From Actinomadura harenae (GTDB lineage Bacteria > Actinomycetota > Actinomycetes > Streptosporangiales > Streptosporangiaceae): 64,000 nt of DNA. Position 1 is the stretch's first letter, and every line of letters starts with the position of its first letter. The notes beneath the pieces are model-generated. The model made no database searches. It saw nothing but the letters and a program-made list of their open reading frames with translations, and had not been told where the DNA came from. The translations under genes were made by a program, and so were the position numbers. The stretch spans positions 1 to 64,000 of the forward strand of contig NZ_RFFG01000014.1 of NCBI RefSeq assembly GCF_003696215.1. Reading direction: 5' to 3'. This document shows, one piece after another, positions 17,720-25,036 of this stretch.

Positions 17720-17762
17720 TCCGGACCACGGTCCGCTCACGCTGAGCGGACCGCAGTCCGGA
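17720..17762 (+). promoter_or_regulatory. 43-bp interrupted palindrome in the leader of the Cys-rich peptide gene
   Basis: Outer arms TCCGGAC (17720) and GTCCGGA (17756) flank inner arms GGTCCGCTCA (17730) and TGAGCGGACC (17743), with 3-base interruptions and a 3-base loop. It ends immediately before the AAAGGAG ribosome binding site of the gene at 17776. It could be an RNA hairpin controlling translation, or a dimeric operator. Confidence 0.6.
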
Positions 17763-17775
17763 TAAAGGAGCGTCT

Positions 17776-18050
17776 ATGAAGCGCGTGCGCCATCTCCTGG
17801 TCGCGGCGGCGGTCGGCGGTCTCGTCCTCACCGCCTCCGAAGCGGCCGCCCGGCCGGCGTCGTCCCCCGCGCCGAAGCCATCGGCCGACAAGGCGGTCTA
17901 CGTGCCGCTCCACGGCGGCCGGTGGCTCCCCTGTGAGGGCCTGGCCGGCTGCACCCACAAGCCGCTTGCGCCGGCAAGTGCCTGCAAGGCGCCGACTGCG
18001 TCTACAAGGTCTACGACGACCAGCCCTACGACTTCCACCCCGCCAACTGA
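17776..18050 (+). pseudogene. small secreted Cys-rich protein with apparent frameshift
   Basis: The N-terminal frame gives a signal peptide (MKRVRHLLVAAAVGGLVLTA), a mature start near RPASS and a coding-like stretch to GCTHKPL. Near 17965 codon use in that frame collapses (CTT, GCA, AGT). The coding-like sequence CAGKCLQGADCVYKVYDDQP continues in the next frame to a TGA at 18048-18050. One extra base near 17966 would join the halves into a roughly 91-residue secreted protein with six cysteines. Staying in the original frame would run to 18147, through the terminator. Options are a real mutation, an assembly error, or programmed frameshifting. AAAGGAG precedes the ATG. Confidence 0.65.
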
Positions 18051-18061
18051 AATGACCCGCC

Positions 18062-18092
18062 GCCCGGATCGGCCGACATCACCGATCCGGGC
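18062..18092. terminator. bidirectional stem-loop between convergent genes
   Basis: A perfect 11-bp stem, GCCCGGATCGG with CCGATCCGGGC, and a 9-base loop lie between the Cys-rich gene on the plus strand and the ParB-like gene on the minus strand. There is no T tract, as is common for actinobacterial terminators. Confidence 0.75.
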
Positions 18093-18107
18093 AACGCGGG
18101 CAGGGCG

Positions 18108-19157
18108 TCAGCCCAGGCCGTGCACGCGCTTGTACTCCAGCGCGTAGGCGAGCTTGCCGGGCTTGGACGCGTCGTAGGGCTTGCCGAGCTTGTCGAACTC
18201 GCCCTTGCCCTCGGGCGCCCCGGCGTTCCACTGGTCGAGCGCGCCGAGCTGCCCGGCCGTGAACCCGTCACCCACCACCGTGCTCTTCGGCAGCGCCGTC
18301 ATCTTCCGCGTCAGCGCCTTGACGGTCCCCAGGTAGCTGGCCAGGTCGTTCGCGTTCCACGAGGACAGGTCGATCGGCTTCTCGTCCCGGACCCAGCCGC
18401 CCCAGTAGAACTCCTGGAACGGGACGCTGTTCTGCGTGTAGCCGATGTCGCGGCCGAAGTAGAGGAGGCTGCGGTACTTGTCGTCCTGGAAGTTCGACAG
18501 GCCGACGCTGTCCGGCAGCTTGTTCACCTTGACCGGACGGCCCTCGGGGTCCCGCAGGTAGTCCCACTTGTTCGAGGCCATCTCCGCCCAGAACCGGTTC
18601 CGGGTCAGCGTGCTGAGGTTGCCCAGCACCCGCAGCCGGACGTGCATGTCGAGCCCGCCGTCCGGCGTCTCGGCGAACGACGTCAGCGTGTGGTGCCCGT
18701 CCGTCAGGTACGGGCGTCCACCCGGGCCGATGACGACCGTCTTCATCGCCGCGACGCTGTCGGCCGTCTCGCGCCCGACCGGAAGCTGGCAGGTGAACGA
18801 GGACGGATCGTCCAGCCGTGCCCCCGGCTTCACGCTCGCCGCCGCGACCCGCCCGTCCGCCTCGCACCAGTCGTCGAACTTCTTGTTGACCGCGTCCTTG
18901 CCCAGCGTGTAGCGCCCGAGCTTGTAGTAGACCTCGTCGTACCCGAGGGACGGCTGCGTCGGCTTGACGTCCCCGATCCGCACGTCCAGCAGGTCGCCGG
19001 GCTTGGCGCACAGGTAGCGCGCGTACGGCGTCGCGCGCTGGTCGTGCCCGCAGAACGACGGCTTGGCCTGCGCCGGCGTCGCCATCGCGAGCCCGCCCCC
19101 GGCCGCCAGCGCCGCCCCCGCGACCGAAACGCGCAGCGAAAGTCCTCTGATCCGCAT
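18108..19157 (-). CDS. secreted ParB-like nuclease family protein
   Basis: This 349-residue protein is read from ATG 19157; a GTG four codons upstream is an alternative. A Sec signal peptide ends near ATPAQA (about residue 30). The mature part contains LLDVRIGDVKPTQPSLGYDEV, a KKFDDWCEADGR segment, GGRPYLTDGHHTLTSF and a long C-terminal region. The DGHH motif after a V-x-x-G-x-x-x-P-x-Q-like strand matches the putative ParB-like nuclease (ParBc_2/Srx-like) family. The role of an exported member is unknown. It converges on the Cys-rich gene with a shared terminator. Confidence 0.8.
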   Translation of the reverse strand: MRIRGLSLRVSVAGAALAAGGGLAMATPAQAKPSFCGHDQRATPYARYLCAKPGDLLDVRIGDVKPTQPSLGYDEVYYKLGRYTLGKDAVNKKFDDWCEADGRVAAASVKPGARLDDPSSFTCQLPVGRETADSVAAMKTVVIGPGGRPYLTDGHHTLTSFAETPDGGLDMHVRLRVLGNLSTLTRNRFWAEMASNKWDYLRDPEGRPVKVNKLPDSVGLSNFQDDKYRSLLYFGRDIGYTQNSVPFQEFYWGGWVRDEKPIDLSSWNANDLASYLGTVKALTRKMTALPKSTVVGDGFTAGQLGALDQWNAGAPEGKGEFDKLGKPYDASKPGKLAYALEYKRVHGLG

Positions 19158-19359
19158 CGACCAGCCCACCTCATCCAGGCGCGCGAACCTCGGAGCCCGT
19201 CACGCGATCACCGGACGTCCCACGACGTCCGTCGGCGACCCTGACGGGCACCGGTTCCGCCCTGGCGAAGCGAACCGGAACAAACCGGGTACTTCACCTG
19301 AACACTGACGGTCCCCCGCCGCGCCGCTCATTTCACGACGGGGAACCGGGCTCAGGCGA

Positions 19360-20172
19360 TCAGAAGTGGAGCATCCACTGGAACGCCGACTGGGCGTTGC
19401 TCACGCGCAGGTGGTGACGCGTGCCGTAGTGCAGCGGGGTGTTCCAGTTGTACTCTTCGACGTCGAACGACCCGTCCGCGTAGACCTTGTTCACGTAGGC
19501 GACGTGGCCGACCTTGTGCACGTCGTTGACGGCGATCGCGCCGACCTTCGGCGTCTTGTCGACCTTCACGCCGACCCGGCGCGCGGCGTTGTCCCACATG
19601 CCGGCGTTGCCCCAGGTCGTCTTCCAGTGGTTGTTGAAGCTGCGGACCCCGAGCCGGCTCGCGATCCGGTAGGCGGCGAACGCCGTGCAGTTGTTCTGCG
19701 CGAAGCCCCGCGCGTTGTGGTCGTAGTCGTTGCGCGGCGTCTGCCCGCCGCTCGTCGAGCCGAGGAACAGGTGCGAGGCGTTCTGGTTCTTCAGCCCGGA
19801 GTTCAGGTTGCCCTTCGCGCCCGGCTTGAAGTCCTGGTACCGGCCGCCGTAGCTGCTGTTGAAGTAGACGCGCACGGTCTTCTTGCTGCGGTTCCAGGCC
19901 GAGGCCGCGGAGTTCTTGACGCACTTGCCCTTGCCCGCGCCGGCGCTCTTGAAGTCGTAGCAACCCGGCTGCTTGGCACCGTAGTTGCTGACCGACCCGG
20001 TGAAGTCGGAGAGCGACCCCTTCTCACCGCTGTTGTAGTACAGGCAGAACTCGCCGGTGTCGCACTTCCCGTCACGCGCGGCCGCGGACGCGGGCCCCGC
20101 GGTGGCGAGGACGCTCCCACCGAGCGCGGCCACGGCGGCGGCCGCGGTCAGGGTCTTGCCGAGCAGCTTCAT
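19360..20172 (-). CDS. secreted I36 inhibitor-like plus CHAP amidase domain protein
   Basis: The 270-residue protein starts at ATG 20172 with AAAGGGAA upstream; residues 1-31 form a signal peptide ending ASA. Residues about 36-130 resemble peptidase inhibitor family I36, with CDTGEFCLYYNSGEKGS, a Cys pair and YQDFKPGAKGN. Residues about 165-265 form a CHAP domain, with NNCTAFAAYR (nucleophile Cys), GHVAYVNKV (His) and VEEYNWN. CHAP enzymes cut peptidoglycan cross-bridges or stems. The inhibitor-like half may bind the wall or restrain the enzyme. Both domain calls come from motif patterns. Confidence 0.82.
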   Translation of the reverse strand: MKLLGKTLTAAAAVAALGGSVLATAGPASAAARDGKCDTGEFCLYYNSGEKGSLSDFTGSVSNYGAKQPGCYDFKSAGAGKGKCVKNSAASAWNRSKKTVRVYFNSSYGGRYQDFKPGAKGNLNSGLKNQNASHLFLGSTSGGQTPRNDYDHNARGFAQNNCTAFAAYRIASRLGVRSFNNHWKTTWGNAGMWDNAARRVGVKVDKTPKVGAIAVNDVHKVGHVAYVNKVYADGSFDVEEYNWNTPLHYGTRHHLRVSNAQSAFQWMLHF

Positions 20173-20602
20173 GCTGTTCCCTTTCGGTTCTCTGGAGCCA
20201 GGGGATCGGCCCTGGGCCGTCATCCAGACCGCGAACCCACCGACGCACGGTGCGGGCGACGACGAGGGGAGCGAACAGGAGGCCGGCGGCCACGAGACCA
20301 CCGGTGGCCAGACGTTTTGCCCGAGGCGGCCCTCATGCTCGCCGATCGCCCGAGCTGTCCACAAGAAGCCCAGTGTTGTCAGCCTGTAAACCACCCCCAC
20401 CCCGCCCACCTGACACCTAAAACACACGCGATGCACACGTATGTCCAACTCCGGAAAGAGCTAGTGAGGGCCGGTTGATACCGGACCCTCACATACGTGA
20501 TCTGTGTAAGAAAGGGGACGCCACCACCCGCACAAGGCGCTCAATCGCCGGCGATGCCTGCCAGAGCCGAAACTGACCGGTGGGCCGAGGCTCGCGGGGG
20601 TG
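20173..20602. other. 430-bp intergenic region upstream of the CHAP gene
   Basis: No convincing gene is visible. It holds the upstream region of the CHAP gene and a stem-loop at 20464-20492. The central part is AC-rich near 20390-20440, unusual for this genome. Confidence 0.5.
20464..20492 (-). terminator. stem-loop downstream of the small membrane protein gene
   Basis: Arms GTGAGGG-CCGGT and ACCGG-A-CCCTCAC pair over 12 bp with one bulged base and a TGAT loop. On the minus strand it is followed by TAGCTCTTTCC. It most likely ends the 21010-20603 minus-strand unit. Confidence 0.5.
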
Positions 20603-20767
20603 TCAGCGGAGCGGTCGTTCGCGCCTGGTCGCGCGCACGGCGAGGAACGCCAGATCGGCGATGAGCAGGATGACGCCGATGACCAGCAGGGAGAACAGGC
20701 CGTGGACGAGGATGCCGACGATGCCCAGTATCAGCGCGGCGATGACCACCACGAGGACGAAGACCAT
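20603..20767 (-). CDS. small hydrophobic membrane protein
   Basis: A 54-residue ORF, ATG at 20767 (or GTG at 20770), with AAGGAG about 12 bases upstream. It is almost entirely two hydrophobic helices (MVFVLVVVIAALILGIVGIL and LLVIGVILLIADLAFL), closed by a basic tail ATRRERPLR. Similar small hydrophobic proteins are common in actinobacteria and often stress-induced. It lies 36 bases downstream of the PRC-like gene and is probably co-transcribed. The function is unknown. Confidence 0.7.
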   Translation of the reverse strand: MVFVLVVVIAALILGIVGILVHGLFSLLVIGVILLIADLAFLAVRATRRERPLR

Positions 20768-20803
20768 CACGCGCCCTCACTCCTTCGGTCGGGTTCCGGG
20801 CGT

Positions 20804-21010
20804 TCAGCGGCGGACGAGCCGGCGCTCACCGCCCGCGCCCGGCTCGTAGCGCAGGCCGTAGTGCCGGAAGACGACCTCCTCGTCCTGGGCGGGTAGGACG
20901 TCGTCGGTGCTGGTGTCGACGTAGACGGACTCCAGTGTGCCGATTTTGTGGCCGCCTGAGTCGAGGACGGCGCTCGTGCGCCATTCCCGGATGTCGGCCA
21001 TCTGGATCAT
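20804..21010 (-). CDS. small PRC-barrel-like protein
   Basis: The 68-residue protein starts at ATG 21010 with GGAGGT 6 bases upstream. ADIREWRTSAVLDSGGHKIG, then LESVYVDTSTDDVLPAQDEEVVF, matches the strand pattern of PRC-barrel domains, small beta-barrels found in ribosome maturation and photosynthesis proteins and as stand-alone stress proteins in actinobacteria. It heads a likely two-gene minus-strand unit and is divergent from the DUF5994-STAS gene. Confidence 0.72.
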   Translation of the reverse strand: MIQMADIREWRTSAVLDSGGHKIGTLESVYVDTSTDDVLPAQDEEVVFRHYGLRYEPGAGGERRLVRR

Positions 21011-21105
21011 CGGGTACCTCCGCCCCCGGGGGGCTGTAAACCCTCCGTCACCCGCTTCGCCCCAGGTCAGCCGACCCCGGCAGCGCCGCGAAAATAATTT
21101 TCCAG

Positions 21106-21117
21106 ATTTCCGGAAAT
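21106..21117. promoter_or_regulatory. 12-bp palindrome in an AT-rich divergent promoter region
   Basis: ATTTCCGGAAAT is a perfect palindrome inside the most AT-rich stretch of this part of the window (about 21088-21145), between the divergent PRC-like and STAS genes. It may be an operator, but no regulator is identified. Confidence 0.4.
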
Positions 21118-21230
21118 TAATGAATTCCCGAGTAAAGTGAAATCTCCCGGCGACGGCGACATCCTCGGTCTGAGATTGTCCGGTCACGTCGGCTCGCCGT
21201 GTCAGGCGAACGCAAGAGAAGGTGCCGGCC

Positions 21231-22070
21231 ATGCGGATCGCCGCCGAACGCCGCACGATGATCAGCAAGGCGCCACTCCCGACCCTGCGGCTGCGGCTGC
21301 ACCCCGCGGCCTCTCCCGGCTCGCCGCGGACGGCGCTCGACGGCGCCTGGTGGCCCCGCTCGGCCGACCCCGTCGCGGAGCTTCCGGCGCTGGTCCTGGC
21401 CCTGCAGGACCACGGCCCCATCGACGACCACAGTCCCATCACCCACGTCCTGCTCCGGGTGGGCGACTGGGACGGCCGGCCACGGCGGCTGTGGATCGAC
21501 GGCCCGGCCGACACCCGGGTGGTGCGGCTGAGCTGGTTCGACTCCCTTCCCGCCGGGCTGCTCACGGCGATCCACGCTGACGGAAGGCGCGTCGACCTGC
21601 TCACCGTCCCGGTCTCCACTGCCCGCGCCGAAGCCGAGGCCGCGATGGAACCGGCGTCCCACCCCGCCGGCCACCCGCACACCCCCGGCCTGCCGGCCGC
21701 CCTCACCATCTCAGACCCACGACGCCTCGACGAGGTGCGAATGCCCGCTTACCGGCGTCCCGGCCACACCATCGTCGGGTTGTCGGGCGCCCTGGACGCC
21801 GCCGCGGCCCCGGCGCTGCGCGAGCACCTGATCAGTGCGTTGCGCCACAGCGCCCGCCTGCTGATCCTCGACCTGAGCGAGGTGGCGTCCGCCGACGTAA
21901 CAGGGCTGGCCGTGCTGGCCGGCATCCAACGCCGTGCCGCCGGGCTCGGCGTCACCCTGTGCCTGGCCGCCCCAGGCCCGCAGGTCACCGCACTGCTTCA
22001 CGTCACCGGGCTCGAACGTGTCCTCACCGTCCAGCACGCCCGGGACTTCCACACCGAACTCGCCGCATGA
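21231..22070 (+). CDS. DUF5994-STAS fusion, putative anti-sigma factor antagonist
   Basis: The protein has 279 residues from ATG 21231 (a GTG at 21222 is an alternative), with AGAAGG upstream. The N-terminal domain (about 15-125) has LDGAWWPRSADPVAELPALV and RVVRLSWFDSLP, matching DUF5994. The C-terminal domain (about 170-275) is a STAS fold, with GHTIVGLSGALDAAAAPALR and LLILDLSEVASADVTGLAVL. The Ser/Asp-containing turn (EVASADVTG) is where SpoIIAA-like antagonists are phosphorylated; there the position corresponding to the phospho-Ser is Ser or Asp. A partner kinase is not adjacent. It probably acts in sigma-B-type stress control. Confidence 0.82.
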   Translation: MRIAAERRTMISKAPLPTLRLRLHPAASPGSPRTALDGAWWPRSADPVAELPALVLALQDHGPIDDHSPITHVLLRVGDWDGRPRRLWIDGPADTRVVRLSWFDSLPAGLLTAIHADGRRVDLLTVPVSTARAEAEAAMEPASHPAGHPHTPGLPAALTISDPRRLDEVRMPAYRRPGHTIVGLSGALDAAAAPALREHLISALRHSARLLILDLSEVASADVTGLAVLAGIQRRAAGLGVTLCLAAPGPQVTALLHVTGLERVLTVQHARDFHTELAA

Positions 22071-22191
22071 CCACCGCCCACGACGCCGCCACCCGGACGC
22101 TCGCCGACACCCGACAACGCAGAAGGCCCGATCCCAACCGATCTTTCGACCGGCCCGAATCGGGCCCACACCCCTTGATGGGGCCTTGCTG

Positions 22192-22277
22192 TGTCCGAGG
22201 GGGGACTTGAACCCCCATGCCCCGTAAAGGGCACTAGCACCTCAAGCTAGCGCGTCTGCCTATTCCGCCACCCGGAC
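22192..22277 (-). tRNA. tRNA-Leu (anticodon GAG)
   Basis: Read on the minus strand, GTCCGGGTGGCGGAATAGGC forms the acceptor and D arm start. The anticodon arm is CTAGC-TTGAGGT-GCTAG with GAG at the anticodon positions. A long variable arm follows (type II tRNA), then a T arm with GGTTCAAGTCC. The 3' side CTCGGAC pairs with the 5' GTCCGGG, allowing one G-U. The discriminator is A, and CCA is not encoded. Length is 86 nt. Confidence 0.95.
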
Positions 22278-22389
22278 CGGTGTGGCGCCGCAGCTCTTGG
22301 CTGCAGCGGCGGGCTTCACTGTACCAAAGGTCGGGAGTCGCGGCGAAGTCGATCGACGGGGCACCATGGTCGGGTAGGCGCGAGGACGG

Positions 22390-23712
22390 ATGAGGGTGGT
22401 TGTCGTGGGTCTGCCGGGTGCCGAGGACGAGGTCGTCCGGATCTGCCAGGAGTTGATCCGGATCGACACGAGCAATCCGGGTGATCACTCGGGGCCGGGG
22501 GAGCGGGAGGCGGCGGAGTACGTCGTCGGGCAGCTCGAGGAGGTCGGTCTGCGGCCTCAGGTGTTCGAGTCGCATCCCGGGCGGACGAGTGTCGTCGCGC
22601 GGATCGAGGGCGAGGACCCGTCCCGGGACGCGCTGCTGCTCCACGGGCACCTCGACGTCGTCCCGGCGCGGGCGGAGGACTGGACGCGCGACCCGTTCGG
22701 CGGGGAGATCGCGGACGGCTGCGTCTGGGGCCGCGGGGCCGTGGACATGAAGGACATGGACGCGATGATGCTCGCGGTCGTCCGGCAGCGGCTGCGGGAG
22801 GGGCGGCGGCCGCCGCGGGACGTGGTGCTGGCCTTCCTCGCGGACGAGGAGGCCGGCGGGACGTGGGGCGCGCAGTGGCTGGTCAAGGAGCATCCGGAGC
22901 TGTTCGCGGGGTGCAGCGAGGCGGTCGGGGAGGTCGGCGGGTTCAGCCTGACCGTGCCCGGTGACAAGCGCATGTACCTGATCGAGACGGCGGAGAAGGG
23001 CATCGCGTGGATGCGGCTGACCGCCGAGGGGACGGCCGGTCACGGGTCCATGGTGCATCCGGACAACGCGGTCACGGCCGTGGCGGAGGCCGTCGGACGC
23101 CTCGGACGCCACGAGTTCCCGATCCGGCTCACCAAGACCGTCCGGGCGTTCCTGGAGCGGGCGTGCCTGGCGTACGGGGTGGAGTTCGACCCGGAGAACC
23201 CGGAGCGGTGCCTCACGGAGATCGGGCCGCTGGCGCGGATGATCGGCGCGACGCTGCGGCACACCCTGAATCCCACCCGGCTGGACGCCGGATACAAGGT
23301 GAACGTCATTCCGCAGGCCGCGACCGCTCAGGTGGACGGGCGATTCCTTCCCGGTTACGAGGATGATTTCTTCGCGACCGTGGACGAATTGCTCGGACCG
23401 GACGTCCGCCGCGAATTCGTGCATCACGACCACGCCGTCGAGACCGAGTACGAGGGGGCCCTGGTCGCGGCCATGGAGGCGGCCCTGACCTCGGAGGACC
23501 CGGGAGCCCTGCCCGTCCCGTACTGCCTGAGCGGCGGGACGGACGCCAAGGCGTTCGCGCGGCTCGGCATGCGCTGCTACGGCTTCGCGCCGCTCCGACT
23601 TCCCCCGGAATTGGACTTTTCCGGAATGTTCCATGGTGTCGACGAGCGCGTTCCGGTCGACGGACTGCGCTTCGGCGTGCGCGTTCTCGACGACTTCCTT
23701 GATCGCTCCTGA
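22390..23712 (+). CDS. M20 family metallopeptidase (ArgE/DapE/carboxypeptidase G2-like)
   Basis: The protein has 440 residues, close to the family norm. Metal-site motifs are LLHGHLDVVPA (His ligand with following Asp), GRGAVDMKD (bridging Asp) and ADEEAGG (catalytic Glu pair); later ones include TAGHGSMVHPDNAV in the dimerisation domain and SGGTDAKAF. A FHGVDERVPVDGL segment near the C-terminus contains the last His. The opening VRICQELIRIDTSNPGDHSG is typical of actinobacterial M20 dipeptidase/deacylase proteins. The substrate cannot be told from sequence. It starts about 113 bp from the tRNA-Leu 5' end, divergently. Confidence 0.88.
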   Translation: MRVVVVGLPGAEDEVVRICQELIRIDTSNPGDHSGPGEREAAEYVVGQLEEVGLRPQVFESHPGRTSVVARIEGEDPSRDALLLHGHLDVVPARAEDWTRDPFGGEIADGCVWGRGAVDMKDMDAMMLAVVRQRLREGRRPPRDVVLAFLADEEAGGTWGAQWLVKEHPELFAGCSEAVGEVGGFSLTVPGDKRMYLIETAEKGIAWMRLTAEGTAGHGSMVHPDNAVTAVAEAVGRLGRHEFPIRLTKTVRAFLERACLAYGVEFDPENPERCLTEIGPLARMIGATLRHTLNPTRLDAGYKVNVIPQAATAQVDGRFLPGYEDDFFATVDELLGPDVRREFVHHDHAVETEYEGALVAAMEAALTSEDPGALPVPYCLSGGTDAKAFARLGMRCYGFAPLRLPPELDFSGMFHGVDERVPVDGLRFGVRVLDDFLDRS

Positions 23713-23855
23713 GAATTCCTGCGGAAGGGCGGGAAATGCCTCCGTCCGCGCGCTCCGTGGTGCTACGGTCACCTTCCGTAGAGAGTGGCTTGACCCGCTC
23801 TTGACGCCGTCCGGCAGTCGTGTGGCGGACGGGGTGACCCTGGCAGGAGGAGCTC

Positions 23856-24665
23856 GTGGACCACATCGCGGCGCGGACGTCGGCGGTCACCGCCGTGCTG
23901 CGCCGCGCGGTCGTCCACCGGGCGGTCCACAGGCTCCTCCTGCTGGCCGGCCTCGTCGCGGCGGGCTGGCTGATCGGCGGGGCCGCCCAGGCCTTCGCCG
24001 ACTCCGCGCCGTCGCGGGGAACGACGGTCGCTCCGGCGGCCGCCGCGCCCGGCGGCCTGCTGCACGCCCCCGACGGGATCGTCCGGGGCGCCTCGGCGGT
24101 GCTCGGGGACCGGCCTCCGGTCCCCGCGGCGCTCGCCACCGCGCCGCGCGGCGGGACGCCCGTTCCGCTGCCCGGCCACCCGGCGCTCAGTGTCACGCCG
24201 GCCTCGCGTCCGTCCGTTCCGCCTGCTCAGGACCCTCCGGAGGAGCGCGGCACCTCCGGTGTCGACGTCACCCGTCCGGGCGCTGAGGAGCTGACGACGG
24301 CACGTCTCGGCCGGACGGTTTCGGCCGGATCCGGGGACGCCGTCGCACGCACGAGCACGCTCACGCGACGGACGGCGGCCGGTGCCGACCTCAAGATCAC
24401 GCGCGCCCATGTCCGCCGGAGTGTCACGCGGACGGTTCATCGTGGCGCGAACACGCCGGTCACGCCGGTGGCCCCCGCTCCCGCGCAGGCCACCGGGGCA
24501 TCGGCGCCGGCGGCCGGTCCCGTCCTGTTCGGCGGGTTCGGCGGCGTTCTCCTCCGCCGTTCCTGGACGCCCCGCCGTCCGGGCGCGGTGCTTCTCCGGG
24601 TCCTGAACGAGGTCCCGCCGGCCGTGCGCGGCGCGGCGGACGAGCCCTCGTTCGCCCCTGACTGA
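23856..24665 (+). CDS. secreted or membrane-anchored Ala/Pro-rich protein
   Basis: This 269-residue protein starts at GTG 23856 with GGAGGAGCTC just upstream. A hydrophobic segment at about 27-48 (LLLLAGLVAAGWLIGGAAQA) is a signal peptide or anchor, followed by AFADSAPS. The remainder is low-complexity Ala/Pro/Thr/Arg with no recognised domain. It is followed by the chaplin-repeat gene on the same strand after a 371-bp gap, so a surface role is plausible but unproven. Confidence 0.6.
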   Translation: MDHIAARTSAVTAVLRRAVVHRAVHRLLLLAGLVAAGWLIGGAAQAFADSAPSRGTTVAPAAAAPGGLLHAPDGIVRGASAVLGDRPPVPAALATAPRGGTPVPLPGHPALSVTPASRPSVPPAQDPPEERGTSGVDVTRPGAEELTTARLGRTVSAGSGDAVARTSTLTRRTAAGADLKITRAHVRRSVTRTVHRGANTPVTPVAPAPAQATGASAPAAGPVLFGGFGGVLLRRSWTPRRPGAVLLRVLNEVPPAVRGAADEPSFAPD

Positions 24666-25036
24666 TCACTGATCTCCGGCGCCCGGCCCGAGCGGCTCGG
24701 GCCGCGCCGGGACGTGGCCGCCGCGCGCGGCACGTCACCCCCCGATCGAGCGACGCGTCCCCGACGTGGGCGTGAGCCCGCCCGGACGCCGCCGATCCCG
24801 ACAGATCCCAAGGAACCGACACCGACCGTCCGGCCAGGACGAGTGTTCCGCACGCCTGCCCTCCCGGCGGCCGCGGACGCCCCGTCCCGCCGGTCCGAAC
24901 CCGCGGACCGGACGACGGCCCGACGACAGGCGGACGGTCCCCCGGGAGACGCACCACCCGCGACGCATCACGCGCACCTCGCATCACGCGCGACGCGGTT
25001 CGACTTCATCAACGAAGATCCCCGAAACGGAGCATC
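24666..25036. other. 371-bp intergenic region upstream of the chaplin gene
   Basis: Several ORFs cross this stretch, but none shows family motifs or a good ribosome binding site. It probably contains the leader and promoter of the chaplin gene. I see no clear promoter elements. Confidence 0.45.

Noticed and set aside
22071..22191. Hairpin-rich stretch near tRNA-Leu as an integration remnant
   Set aside because: The stems have no att-like copy of the tRNA end, and no integrase is adjacent; they fit simple terminators.
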